Shown: piece after piece, positions 8,227 to 15,293 of the stretch | How positions within the stretch are numbered: position 1 is the first letter of the stretch | How the letters are laid out: each line of letters starts with the position of its first letter | Origin: Actinomycetes bacterium | Lineage (GTDB): Bacteria > Actinomycetota > Actinomycetes > Actinomycetales > Microbacteriaceae | DNA: 17,293 nt | Assembly: GCA_023432005.1 (NCBI GenBank) | Contig: JAEYVF010000154.1 | Coordinates: forward strand, 1 to 17,293 | Direction of reading: 5' to 3' | Notes under the pieces: generated by a model | Told to the model about the DNA's origin: nothing | Databases searched by the model: none | Seen by the model: only the letters and a program-made list of their open reading frames with translations | Position numbers and translations under genes: made by a program

Positions 8227-9225
8227 TCAGGCGGTGAGACGCGGCAGCACCTCGCGCCCGAACACCTCGAGGAACGACCGCTGCTCGCGCGAGACGTCGT
8301 GCAGGTAGACGCGGTCGAAGCCGAGGTCGAGGTAGCGCTGGATGTGGGCGCGGTGCACGTCGGGGTCGTCCGAGATGAGCACGCGACCCTCGAAGTCGTC
8401 CGGCCGCACCGTGCGCGCGATCTGCTCGAGCTCGAACGGCGAGCGGATGTCGGACTTCGGGAACCGCATCCCCGCGTTCGGCCACTCCCGCAGCGCGTTC
8501 GCGACCGCCTCGTCGCGCGTCGGCGCCCAGCTCAGGTGCAGGCGGATGATGCGCGTCTGCGTGCGGCGATCGCGCCCCACCTCGCGCGCGCCTTCCGCGA
8601 AGCGCTGCAGCAGCGGCGCCACCTTCTCCACGGGCGCCCCGTCGACGACGATCCCGTCGACCGTGCGGCCCGCGCGCTTCGCCGTCACGGGGCCCGCCGT
8701 GCCGATCAGGATCGGCGGCGCCGCATCCGGCATCGTCCAGAGCCTGGTCGACTCGAGCTTGTAGTAGCGGCCCTCGTGCCGCACGTCGCGGCCCGCGAGC
8801 GACGCCGTGAAGAGCTTCTTGATGATGTCGACCGCCTCGAACATGCGGTCGATGCGCTCGGGCGCCTCGGGCCAGTAGCGGCCGACGACGTGCTCGTTGA
8901 TGGCCTCCCCCGAGCCGAGCCCGAGCCAGTGCCGCCCCGGGTACATCGCGGCGAGCGTCGCGGAGGCCTGCGCCACCATCGCCGGATGCCACCGGAACGT
9001 CGGCGCCGTCACGCCCGTGCCGAGGTCACCTGCCGTCACCTGCCCGAGAGCCGAGAGCACGTTCCACACGAAGCTCGCCTGCCCCTGCTGCGGCACCCAC
9101 GGCTGGAAGTGGTCGGCCGCCATGACCCCCGTGAACCCGGATGCCTCCGCGGCCTGGGCGAGCGCGATCACCTCGTTCGGGGCGAAGCGCTCGAGCATGG
9201 CGGCGTAGCCGATGTGCGGGGTCAC
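8227..9225 (-). CDS. LLM-class F420-dependent oxidoreductase, G6PDH-like family, substrate unknown
   Basis: This 332-residue TIM-barrel enzyme of the luciferase-like family is related to Fgd and expected to use F420. It keeps the active-site marks ADHFQPW (His39, Trp43) and [10 protein letters not shown] (Glu107). The phosphate-binding residues that define glucose-6-phosphate specificity are not kept: the position of the Fgd lysine in TSGKG (Lys199 of the 15710-16720 protein) is Pro198 here, although Arg281 aligns with the third contact. It is therefore probably not a glucose-6-phosphate enzyme; other family members act on alcohols such as hydroxymycolic acids. The start is GTG 9225; ATGs just upstream run into a stop. 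It shares an operon with cofE (17-bp gap) and lies 46 bp after the serine hydrolase gene. Confidence 0.88.
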   Translation of the reverse strand: MTPHIGYAAMLERFAPNEVIALAQAAEASGFTGVMAADHFQPWVPQQGQASFVWNVLSALGQVTAGDLGTGVTAPTFRWHPAMVAQASATLAAMYPGRHWLGLGSGEAINEHVVGRYWPEAPERIDRMFEAVDIIKKLFTASLAGRDVRHEGRYYKLESTRLWTMPDAAPPILIGTAGPVTAKRAGRTVDGIVVDGAPVEKVAPLLQRFAEGAREVGRDRRTQTRIIRLHLSWAPTRDEAVANALREWPNAGMRFPKSDIRSPFELEQIARTVRPDDFEGRVLISDDPDVHRAHIQRYLDLGFDRVYLHDVSREQRSFLEVFGREVLPRLTA

Positions 9226-9271
9226 GGGTCCATCATCCCGTGTCCTGCGGTGGCGGTGGTCTCGAGACGCA

Positions 9272-10609
9272 CTACCCGAGCGCCGCGATCGCGTCGCGCG
9301 CGAGGTCGACCACGAGGTCCGAGGCCGACGCCTCCGGGGTGAAGCCGAGCCGCACGACGACGAGCCCCTCCGAGGGGATCACGAGCATCATCTGCCCGTC
9401 GTGGCCGTTCGCGGAGTACGCGTCGTCCGGCAGCGAGGGCCAGCGGAGCGCCCCGTCGGGCAGCACGTTGGTGCGCCACCCCATGCCGTAGCCGGGGTCG
9501 TCGGAGACCTCGTGGTGGGCGAGCGTGAGGCTCGTCGCCATCCAGTCCTCAGGCAGCAGCTGCTCGCCGCGCCACTCGCCGTTCTGCAGCGCGAACTGGC
9601 CGATCGCAGCCCAGTCGCGCGGGGTCGCCCAGAGGTAGGAGGAGCAGACGGGGGTGCCCGCGGCATCCGGCTCCCACACCGCCGACGAGAGGCCGAGCGC
9701 GGAGAAGATCGTCTGCCGCGGCAGGTCGGCGCCGAGGCCCGTGCGCTCGGCGAGCACCGAGCAGAGCACGTTCGTCGAGCCGCTCGAGTACTGCTGCACC
9801 TCGCCGACCTCGTGCGCGAGCGGGAGCCCCGCGACGTAGGAGCCCATGTCCGGCTCGAGGTAGAGCATGCGCGTGATGGCGGTACCGAGGTCGTAGGTCT
9901 CGTCCCAGGCGAGGCCCGCGTCCATGCGCAGCAGGTTCTCGACCCTGATCGAGGCGCGCGCATCCGTCCACTCGGGGCGCAGGTGGTCGTCGTCGAGCGC
10001 CACGACGCCCTGGTTCACGAGCATGCCCGTCATGAGCGAGGTGACGCTCTTCGACATCGACCAGCCGAGCTGCGGCGTCGACTCGTCGAAGCCGTCGGCG
10101 TACCGCTCCCCCACGAGCTCGCCGTCCTTCACGACGACGATGCCGCGCGTGCCGATGAGCTCGACCACCTCATCCGGCTCCCCGTCGGCGAAGGCGCGCG
10201 CGATCGCGGCCTCCAGCTGGGGGTTCGGCGACTCGACGGATGCGTGAGTGAACGGGTTGCGGTCGGCGCCGACGGCGCTCGCCTCCCCGAGGTCGAGCGG
10301 GCCCGAGGCGAGCGTGCACCCGAACCCCTCGGTGTAGCGCGCCTGCTGCGGCGTGCCGACGCCGAGCACGGATGCCGTGGTCACCTCGCCACCGGAGACG
10401 GCGAGGTAGGGCACGAGCGGATTCGGCGGCAGGTCGGCCTCGGGATCGTCGCGGCCTGCCAGCTGCTCGACCGCGCACGCGTTGTGGGCGGCGTAGCCGG
10501 TGCCGGTCAGCAGCAGGGGCCCCTGCCAGAGGTAGACCCCGGTGAGGGCGACGACGAGGACGAGGACGAGGGATGCGGCGACGATGCCGATCCGACGGAG
10601 GATGCGCAC
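9272..10609 (-). CDS. Membrane-anchored serine hydrolase, beta-lactamase/NylB-like fold
   Basis: This 445-residue protein begins with an Arg-rich start and one strong hydrophobic helix (about residues 8-29), so the enzyme domain should lie outside the cytoplasmic membrane. The catalytic SxxK is Ser184-Met-Ser-Lys187, the second motif is YSS at 274-276 and the third is GHDGQ at 402-406. This is the class C beta-lactamase/DD-peptidase superfamily, with details (YSSGSTN, PRDWAAIGQF) resembling 6-aminohexanoate-dimer hydrolases and esterases. The true substrate cannot be told from sequence. The GTG start at 10609 is fixed by an in-frame TAG ending 6 bases upstream and by the signal helix right after it. 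Unusually, that codon lies inside a 17-bp hairpin and has no Shine-Dalgarno sequence. The gene follows the DrrAB-like operon on the same strand. Confidence 0.87.
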   Translation of the reverse strand: MRILRRIGIVAASLVLVLVVALTGVYLWQGPLLLTGTGYAAHNACAVEQLAGRDDPEADLPPNPLVPYLAVSGGEVTTASVLGVGTPQQARYTEGFGCTLASGPLDLGEASAVGADRNPFTHASVESPNPQLEAAIARAFADGEPDEVVELIGTRGIVVVKDGELVGERYADGFDESTPQLGWSMSKSVTSLMTGMLVNQGVVALDDDHLRPEWTDARASIRVENLLRMDAGLAWDETYDLGTAITRMLYLEPDMGSYVAGLPLAHEVGEVQQYSSGSTNVLCSVLAERTGLGADLPRQTIFSALGLSSAVWEPDAAGTPVCSSYLWATPRDWAAIGQFALQNGEWRGEQLLPEDWMATSLTLAHHEVSDDPGYGMGWRTNVLPDGALRWPSLPDDAYSANGHDGQMMLVIPSEGLVVVRLGFTPEASASDLVVDLARDAIAALG

Positions 10610-10637
10610 GGCGGGATGCTATCCCGCCGTGCGCATC
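10601..10637 (-). terminator. Perfect 17-bp hairpin after the ABC export operon, overlapping the hydrolase start
   Basis: GATGCGCACGGCGGGAT at 10601-10617 and its exact reverse complement at 10621-10637 are separated by only three bases. In the minus-strand transcript it begins 21 bases after the ABC permease stop, the normal place for an intrinsic terminator, although no U-run follows. The hydrolase GTG start (10609-10607) lies in the 3' arm, so a read-through transcript would hide that start. It may be a terminator, a translational lock, or both. Confidence 0.7.
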
Positions 10638-10658
10638 TCGCCGAATCGGCGCGGCCCG

Positions 10659-11447
10659 CTATCGCACCGATCTCCGGGCGTAGAGGTACCGCGACCAGGC
10701 GTAGCCGATGCCGCCGAGCACGACGATCCACGCGACCGAGAGCACCGCGTCGAGCGTCGCGACGCCCGTGCCGAGCAGGAGCCCGCGCAGGGTCTCGATC
10801 CAGGGGGTGAAGGGCTGATAGTCGGCGAACCAGCGCAGCCATACCGGGAGCGAGTCGGTCGGCACGAACCCCGCGCCGAGGAACGGCAGCAGCAGGAACG
10901 GCATGGGCAGGTTGCTCGCGCTCTCGACCGTCTTCGCGACGGTGCCGATCGCGACGGCGAGCCAGAGCAGCGCGATGAGCACCCCGAGCAGGAGCGCCGC
11001 CGCGAGGAGCCAGTCGACGACCCCGGCCCTCGGCCGGAACCCCATGAGCACCGCGAGCCCCGTCGTGAGGGCGAGCGCGATGGCGCCCTGCACGACGCCC
11101 GACCACATGTGGCCGGCGTGCACCGCTCCGCGTGAGATCGACATCGAGCGGAAGCGCGCGATGATGCCCTCGGTCATGTCCTGCGAGACGGCGATCGCGA
11201 TGATCTGCATGAGACCCGCGATCGTGAACACGAGCAGACCTGGCAGCACGAAGGCGAGGTAGTCCTGCTGACCGCCGCCGGGCGTGATGCCGGCGCCGAG
11301 GGTGCCGCCGAACACGTAGACGAACAGCAGCAGCAGCACGAGCGGCATGCCGATCGTGAAGGTGATGAGGCCCGAGCGGATGGCGCGGGTGACGTTCCGC
11401 CCGAACATCGTGAACGAATCGGTGGTGGCGTGGGCGAGGGTGCTCAT
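10659..11447 (-). CDS. ABC-2 type permease, DrrB-like exporter subunit
   Basis: This 262-residue membrane protein has about six hydrophobic helices and the ABC-2 layout: a long first loop, then the conserved region QDMTEGIIARFRSMSISR after the second or third helix, and a GFVPTDSLPVWLRWFADYQP stretch before the last helices. This resembles DrrB, the membrane half of daunorubicin-type exporters, and related lipid or antibiotic exporters. The ATG at 11447 overlaps the ATPase stop in ATGA, so the two subunits are co-translated. It is the last gene of the regulator-DUF4097-ATPase-permease operon and is followed by the 17-bp hairpin. The exported molecule is unknown. Confidence 0.9.
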   Translation of the reverse strand: MSTLAHATTDSFTMFGRNVTRAIRSGLITFTIGMPLVLLLLFVYVFGGTLGAGITPGGGQQDYLAFVLPGLLVFTIAGLMQIIAIAVSQDMTEGIIARFRSMSISRGAVHAGHMWSGVVQGAIALALTTGLAVLMGFRPRAGVVDWLLAAALLLGVLIALLWLAVAIGTVAKTVESASNLPMPFLLLPFLGAGFVPTDSLPVWLRWFADYQPFTPWIETLRGLLLGTGVATLDAVLSVAWIVVLGGIGYAWSRYLYARRSVR

Positions 11448-12427
11448 CGCACGGCCTCCTTCTGGTCGTCGGCGGCCTGCTCGGCCGCGGTCGCGGTCCG
11501 GCCCGTGAACGCGAAGAACACGTCGTCGAGGTCGGGAGTGTGGATGCTGAGGTTCTGCACCTCGACGCCGTCGGCGTCGAGCCGATCGAGAAGGGCGCGC
11601 AGCGACGCGATCGAGCCGTCACTCGGCACCGCGAGGGCGACGTCGTCGACCTCCGCGGCCGCCTCGGGGAACAGGGCCGACGCGTCGCCCAGCTGGGCGG
11701 CATCCGCGAACTCGAGGCGCACATGCGTGCCGCCGATGCGGCTCTTGAGCTCGGCGGGGGTGCCCGTGGCGACGATGCGCCCCTCGTCGAGCACCGCGAT
11801 GCGGTCGGCGAGCTCGTCGGCCTCGTCGAGGTACTGAGTCGTGAGGAAGACGGTCACCCCGTCGGCGACGAGGCGGCGCACGATCTCCCACATCGTGCGG
11901 CGGCTGCGGGGATCGAGGCCCGTCGTCGGCTCGTCGAGGAAGATGATGCTCGGCCGCCCCACGAGGGTCATGGCGAGGTCGAGGCGGCGCTTCATGCCGC
12001 CCGAGTAGCTCGCGAGGGGCTTGTCGGCGGCCTCGACGAGATCGAATCGCTCGAGCAGCTCGGCGACGCGGGTCGCCCGCTGCGGCCCGGGCAGGTGACG
12101 CAGCTTGGCCATGAGCAGCAGGTTCTCCTCGCCGGTCAGCACGGTGTCGACCGCGGCGAACTGACCGGTGAGACCGATCGCGGCACGCACGCGCTCGGCG
12201 TCGCTCACGACGTCGTGGCCCGCGACCCGGGCGGCCCCTGCATCCGCTCGCAGGAGGGTCGAGAGGATGTGCACGATCGTGGTCTTGCCCGCCCCGTTCG
12301 GCCCGAGCAGGGCGAACACGGTGCCGGGCTCGACCCGCAGGTCGACGCCGTCGAGCACGACCTTGTCGCCGTAGCTCTTGCGGAGGCCCGCCACCTCGAT
12401 GGCGGCGGCGGATGATGTGGTCGTCAT
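11444..12427 (-). CDS. DrrA-like ABC exporter ATPase
   Basis: This 327-residue ATP-binding subunit partners the ABC-2 permease. It shows Walker A GPNGAGKTT at residues 42-50, Q-loop Gln89, signature YSGGMKRR at 141-148, Walker B IIFLDE at 161-166 and, where most ABC ATPases have a switch His, Gln198 in LTTQYLDEADELADR. That Gln is a feature of the DrrA/daunorubicin-resistance clade and not a defect. The C-terminal 100 residues are the accessory domain of that clade. It starts at ATG 12427, two bases after the DUF4097 stop. The four-gene operon suggests export of an amphipathic drug, lipid or self-made compound under the control of the RHH regulator. Confidence 0.92.
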   Translation of the reverse strand: MTTTSSAAAIEVAGLRKSYGDKVVLDGVDLRVEPGTVFALLGPNGAGKTTIVHILSTLLRADAGAARVAGHDVVSDAERVRAAIGLTGQFAAVDTVLTGEENLLLMAKLRHLPGPQRATRVAELLERFDLVEAADKPLASYSGGMKRRLDLAMTLVGRPSIIFLDEPTTGLDPRSRRTMWEIVRRLVADGVTVFLTTQYLDEADELADRIAVLDEGRIVATGTPAELKSRIGGTHVRLEFADAAQLGDASALFPEAAAEVDDVALAVPSDGSIASLRALLDRLDADGVEVQNLSIHTPDLDDVFFAFTGRTATAAEQAADDQKEAVR

Positions 12428-12429
12428 GG

Positions 12430-13326
12430 TCAGGAGTCCTTCCGGTCGATGGTGCGCATCTCGCGGCGGTCGCCCGGGCGGCGGCCGATGGGGCGGCGGA
12501 TGAGGATGTCGCCGTACGTGGTGCGGGCGCGCACCTCGACGGTGCGGTCGGAGTCGCCCGGGCCGTCGCCGGCCTCGAGCTCGCTGTGCACGGCGCCGTG
12601 GCCCGAGCTGACGTCGAGCCAGGCCGCGGTGCCGACCGGCACGCCGACCTCGATCTCGCCGTAGGAGGTCTCGAGGCGGAGCGAGCCCGAGGCGGCATCG
12701 CCGATGCGCACGCGACCGTAGGCCGTCTTGACGCTCGTGACGGTGCCGGGGAACTGCACGTCGACGCTTCCGCTCGATGTGCTGGCCTCGAGCTGACCCG
12801 ACACCTCCGACACGACGATGTCGCCGTTGGACGACTTCGCGAACGCGTCGCCGTCGACGACGTCGACGCGCACCGCGCCGTTGGAGGTCGTGAGGCGAGC
12901 ATCTCCCGCGATCGTCCCGATGGAGATGTCGCCGCTGCCCGTGCGCAGCTGGGCGGCGCCGGTCGCGTCGAACCCGAGCTCGCCGTAGCCCGAGCGAACG
13001 CGCACGTCGCCCAACCGCCCTCGACCACGGACGCTGCCGTAGGAGACATCGCCCTCGGCACGCGAGCCGGTCGGAAGCTGCACGCGCAGCAGCACCGAGT
13101 CGGTCGGGCCGATGACGCGGATGCGCCGCGGCACGGTGACGGTGACGCGGTCGCCCACGACGTCGACGGCGGTCTGCTCGGCGAGCGCGATGTCGCCCTT
13201 GCGGGCGGGGTTGAGCGGCAGCACCTCGACCTCGGTGTCGGCGCGGTCGCTCGCGGTGAGCTCCACGTTGCCTGCCGGCACCGAGAAGGTGAGCAGCACG
13301 GGATCTGGGGTGGGGAAGACGGGCAT
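12430..13326 (-). CDS. DUF4097 family beta-solenoid protein
   Basis: This 298-residue protein consists mostly of short repeating strands with the patterns GSGDI, SNGAV, SNGDI, SSGSV, SYGEI and TTYGDI (about residues 90-280), typical of DUF4097, a right-handed beta-helix adhesin-like family. No signal peptide or membrane helix is visible, so it should stay in the cytoplasm unless anchored by partners. The ATG at 13326 follows a strong GAGAGGAG ribosome site, the best in this operon, and upstream frame is shadow. It sits between the RHH regulator and the DrrA-like ATPase, two bases from the latter, so it is probably part of the same response. Family function is unknown; links to envelope stress sensing have been suggested for DUF4097 proteins in other bacteria. 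Confidence 0.85.
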   Translation of the reverse strand: MPVFPTPDPVLLTFSVPAGNVELTASDRADTEVEVLPLNPARKGDIALAEQTAVDVVGDRVTVTVPRRIRVIGPTDSVLLRVQLPTGSRAEGDVSYGSVRGRGRLGDVRVRSGYGELGFDATGAAQLRTGSGDISIGTIAGDARLTTSNGAVRVDVVDGDAFAKSSNGDIVVSEVSGQLEASTSSGSVDVQFPGTVTSVKTAYGRVRIGDAASGSLRLETSYGEIEVGVPVGTAAWLDVSSGHGAVHSELEAGDGPGDSDRTVEVRARTTYGDILIRRPIGRRPGDRREMRTIDRKDS

Positions 13327-13362
13327 GGCGGTACTCCTCTCGAGCGCGCGGGCGCGCCGGAT

Positions 13363-13402
13363 CGCCCCGCGACGTGCGCGGGATGTGGGATGCTGCGGGG
13401 CG
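13363..13402 (-). repeat. Inverted repeat between the RHH and DUF4097 genes
   Basis: CGCCCCGC at 13363-13370 pairs perfectly with GCGGGGCG at 13395-13402, with 24 bases between, inside the 82-bp gap after the regulator stop. It could weaken read-through or protect the downstream message. The strong ribosome site of DUF4097 lies just beyond it. Confidence 0.3.
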
Positions 13403-13408
13403 CCCGGC

Positions 13409-13936
13409 CTAGCGGGCCCACCCCGTGAACTGGTCGCCGCGGATCTCGCGGCCGGGGGTGGGGGACGCCGTCCGCGGTGACGCGCGCGGCGCGTCGAGGG
13501 CCGACGCGACGGCGCGCACCAGCCAGGCGTTGACCGAGATGCCGTCGGCCGCGGCCGCCTCATCGACCCGAGCCTTGAGCAGGTCGGGCAGTCGGAGGGT
13601 CGTGCGGGTCGTCGCGGCGTCGTCGAGCTCGTCCGCGGCGCCGGATGCGGATGCGGGCGCGGCCGGCGCCGCGACATCCGCCCAGTCGGGGTCCTCGGCC
13701 GTGCTCACCACGAACTCGGGGTCCCGACCCCGCAGGCGCACGTCGACCGAGCCCGGGGCGAGCTCGCGGGTGATCTCGCTCGCCGCGGCGGAGAGGGCCT
13801 CGAGCATCACGAGCCGCGTGGCGGCTTCGAGGGCTGCCGTCAGCCGGTCGGCGACCTCGCGGGAGGCGTCGCCGCCCGCGTCGGCGGCCACCGCGAGGTG
13901 ACGCTGCAGGTCGAGGACGTAGGGCTCGAGTTCCAT
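13409..13936 (-). CDS. Ribbon-helix-helix (Arc/HicB-like) transcriptional regulator
   Basis: This 175-residue protein has a helical N-terminal part (about 1-65), an acidic/alanine-rich linker (about 78-108) and a ribbon-helix-helix DNA-binding domain at about 111-148, TRTTLRLPDLLKARVDEAAA followed by the helix ISVNAWLVRAVASAL. The strand residues TTLRLP would contact the DNA. The RHH fold at the C-terminal end is less common than at the N-terminus. It is often labelled HicB antitoxin-like, but no HicA toxin gene is next to it. The ATG at 13936 is chosen because a promoter with a perfect -35 box places transcription at or next to this codon, and the longer start at 13966 would lie in that promoter. 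It heads the exporter operon and probably represses it through the TGACACC sites around its own promoter. Confidence 0.8.
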   Translation of the reverse strand: MELEPYVLDLQRHLAVAADAGGDASREVADRLTAALEAATRLVMLEALSAAASEITRELAPGSVDVRLRGRDPEFVVSTAEDPDWADVAAPAAPASASGAADELDDAATTRTTLRLPDLLKARVDEAAAADGISVNAWLVRAVASALDAPRASPRTASPTPGREIRGDQFTGWAR

Positions 13937-14007
13937 GACACCATATTGACACCACTGTGGTGTCATGTCAAGCCGATGTGGTGTCGGATGGTGTCAGCGT
14001 GACACCG
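13936..14007. promoter_or_regulatory. Operator array of six TGACACC half-sites
   Basis: Copies of TGACACCA or its complement lie at 13936-13943, 13947-13954, 13958-13965, 13979-13986 (last base differs), 13989-13996 and 14000-14007 (last base differs). The centres are 11, 11, 21, 10 and 11 bases apart, so all face the same side of the helix. Sites two and three form the perfect palindrome TGACACCACTGTGGTGTCA exactly between the -35 and -10 boxes. Short repeated sites like these are how RHH proteins bind, and the adjacent RHH regulator is the obvious ligand. Binding would block RNA polymerase, implying autorepression. Confidence 0.75.
13943..13971 (-). promoter_or_regulatory. Promoter of the RHH-DUF4097-ABC operon, probably leaderless
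   Basis: On the minus strand a consensus TTGACA -35 box (13971-13966) is followed after 17 bases by CAATAT (13948-13943), a weak -10 box. Six bases later comes the ATG of the regulator. There is no Shine-Dalgarno sequence between them, so the message is probably leaderless, as is common in actinobacteria. The whole promoter is covered by TGACACC repeats. Confidence 0.6.
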
Positions 14008-14015
14008 GCTGCGCA

Positions 14016-15065
14016 TCAGGGGCGCAGCAGCACCTTGATGGCGCGGCGCTCGTCCATCGCCGCGTAGGCCTCCGCGACCTCGCTCATCGGCAGCTCGAGG
14101 TCGAACACGAGGCCCGGCTGGAGCCGCCCATCCCAGACCTCCGGGAGCAGCTCCTCGACGTAGTTGCGCACGGGCGCCACGCCCCCGCGCACCCCGACGT
14201 TCGTGTCGAACATGCGACGGATGGGCAGCTCGGCTCCCCCGTTCGGCACGCCCACGAAGCCGACCTGGCCGCCCGGACGGGCCGAGCGTAGCGCCTGGTC
14301 CATCGACTCCTTCGTGCCCACGCACTCGAGCACGACATCCGCTCCGACGCCGTCGAAGAGCTCGCGGATGCGGGCCACACCCTCCTTGCCGCGCTCCTCG
14401 ACGATGTCGGTCGCCCCGAAGCGGCGGCCGAGCGCCTGACGGTCGGCGTGCCGCGACATGAGCACGATGCGCTCGGCTCCGAGGCGGGCGGAGGCGAGCA
14501 CGGCGCACAGGCCCACGGCGCCGTCGCCCACGACGACGACCGTCGTCCCGGGGCCGGCGCCACCCGAGACGGCGGCGTGGTGACCCGTGCCCATGACGTC
14601 GGCGAGGGTGAGCAGGTGCGGCACGAGCGCGTCGTCGGGCATCGCGGGCGTCGCGACGAGCGAGCCGTCGGCGTGCGGCACCCGCACGCGCTCGCCCTGC
14701 CCGCCGTCGGCGAAGCCGCCCGTCCGGTCGTCGCTGCCCCACCATCCGCCGTTCAGGCACGAGGTCGAGACGCCGTTCCGGCAGTTCACGCACTCCATGT
14801 CGCAGTCGTAGAAGGGCGCGATCACGAAGTCGCCCACGCGGATGCGGCGCACCTCGGCCCCGACCTCCTCCACGACACCCACGAACTCGTGGCCGATGCG
14901 GTGCGGCTCGTGCGTCGGGGTGACGCCGCGGTACGGCCACAGATCCGAGCCGCATACGCACGCGGCGACGACGCGCACGATGGCGTCTCCGCCGGTCGAG
15001 AGCACGGGGTCGGGGACCTCCTCGAAGCGGATGTCGCCGGGGGCGTGGATGAGGGTCGCGCGCAT
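14016..15065 (-). CDS. Zinc-dependent alcohol dehydrogenase, MDR family
   Basis: This 349-residue medium-chain dehydrogenase has the catalytic zinc region Cys38-Gly-Ser-Asp and Gly58-His59-Glu60, and a structural zinc lobe with Cys88, Cys92, Cys95 and Cys103. The first spacing is one residue longer than the usual CX2C. The Rossmann fold shows VVVVGDGAVGLCAVLAS at about residues 176-192 for NAD(P) binding. The substrate, probably an alcohol or aldehyde, cannot be told. The ATG at 15065 is preceded by TAGCCT and six bases, suggesting a leaderless message. It ends eight bases before the RHH operator array on the same strand but is likely a separate unit. A divergent VOC gene starts 228 bp away. 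Confidence 0.9.
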   Translation of the reverse strand: MRATLIHAPGDIRFEEVPDPVLSTGGDAIVRVVAACVCGSDLWPYRGVTPTHEPHRIGHEFVGVVEEVGAEVRRIRVGDFVIAPFYDCDMECVNCRNGVSTSCLNGGWWGSDDRTGGFADGGQGERVRVPHADGSLVATPAMPDDALVPHLLTLADVMGTGHHAAVSGGAGPGTTVVVVGDGAVGLCAVLASARLGAERIVLMSRHADRQALGRRFGATDIVEERGKEGVARIRELFDGVGADVVLECVGTKESMDQALRSARPGGQVGFVGVPNGGAELPIRRMFDTNVGVRGGVAPVRNYVEELLPEVWDGRLQPGLVFDLELPMSEVAEAYAAMDERRAIKVLLRP

Positions 15066-15071
15066 GATCCG

Positions 15072-15116
15072 AGGCTACGCCCCGGCGGTTGCGGCCGGTG
15101 CCGTGTAGCGGCTACA
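15072..15116 (-). promoter_or_regulatory. Putative leaderless promoter and TGTAGCGGCTACA palindrome upstream of the dehydrogenase
   Basis: The minus strand has TAGCCT at 15077-15072, six bases before the ATG, in the spacing of leaderless actinobacterial promoters. No good -35 box is seen. A perfect palindrome TGTAGCGGCTACA at 15104-15116 lies about where an activator or repressor would sit (roughly 39-51 bases upstream of the ATG). The regulator is not in the window. Confidence 0.45.
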
Positions 15117-15247
15117 GGCTGGATCGACGCATCCGCGGCGTTTCCGGCGGCGGAGGCGTGGTTCAGCCTGTTCGCGCGACGCCGTGAACCGCGGCGACCC
15201 GGCCACGCGGGCTGCGGCGTCGGTGGGCGGGCGTAGCGTCGGGGCAG

Positions 15248-15269
15248 GTGCCGGCGAGCGTGCCGGCAC
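15248..15269 (+). repeat. Inverted repeat GTGCCGGC/GCCGGCAC before the VOC gene
   Basis: GTGCCGGC at 15248-15255 and GCCGGCAC at 15262-15269 form an 8-bp perfect stem with a 6-base loop, 12 bases before the ribosome site of the VOC gene. GTGCCGGC is also repeated directly (15248 and 15260). It could be an operator or a leader hairpin. A TAGCGT box at 15234-15239 is a weak -10 candidate. Confidence 0.35.
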
Positions 15270-15293
15270 GGTACAGGAGCGAGGGAGCACCCC

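Noticed and set aside
9272..10609. Antibiotic-resistance beta-lactamase
   Set aside because: SxxK is present, but the second and third motifs (YSS, GHDG) differ from class C enzymes (YxN, KTG) and resemble esterase or NylB-like hydrolases.
11444..12427. ATPase inactivated by loss of the switch His
   Set aside because: Gln in TTQYLDEAD is the normal residue in the DrrA clade, and all other ATPase motifs are intact.
13409..13936. HicAB toxin-antitoxin pair
   Set aside because: The RHH gene looks HicB-like, but no small HicA-type toxin gene is next to it; its partners are DUF4097 and an ABC exporter.
13946..13951. Plus-strand TTGACA at 13946-13951 as a promoter
   Set aside because: It is part of the TGACACC repeat, and no plus-strand gene begins downstream of it for over 1.3 kb.
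13409..13966. Longer RHH protein from ATG 13966
   Set aside because: That start falls within the promoter and operator, and the added ten residues have no family support; ATG 13936 fits the promoter spacing.
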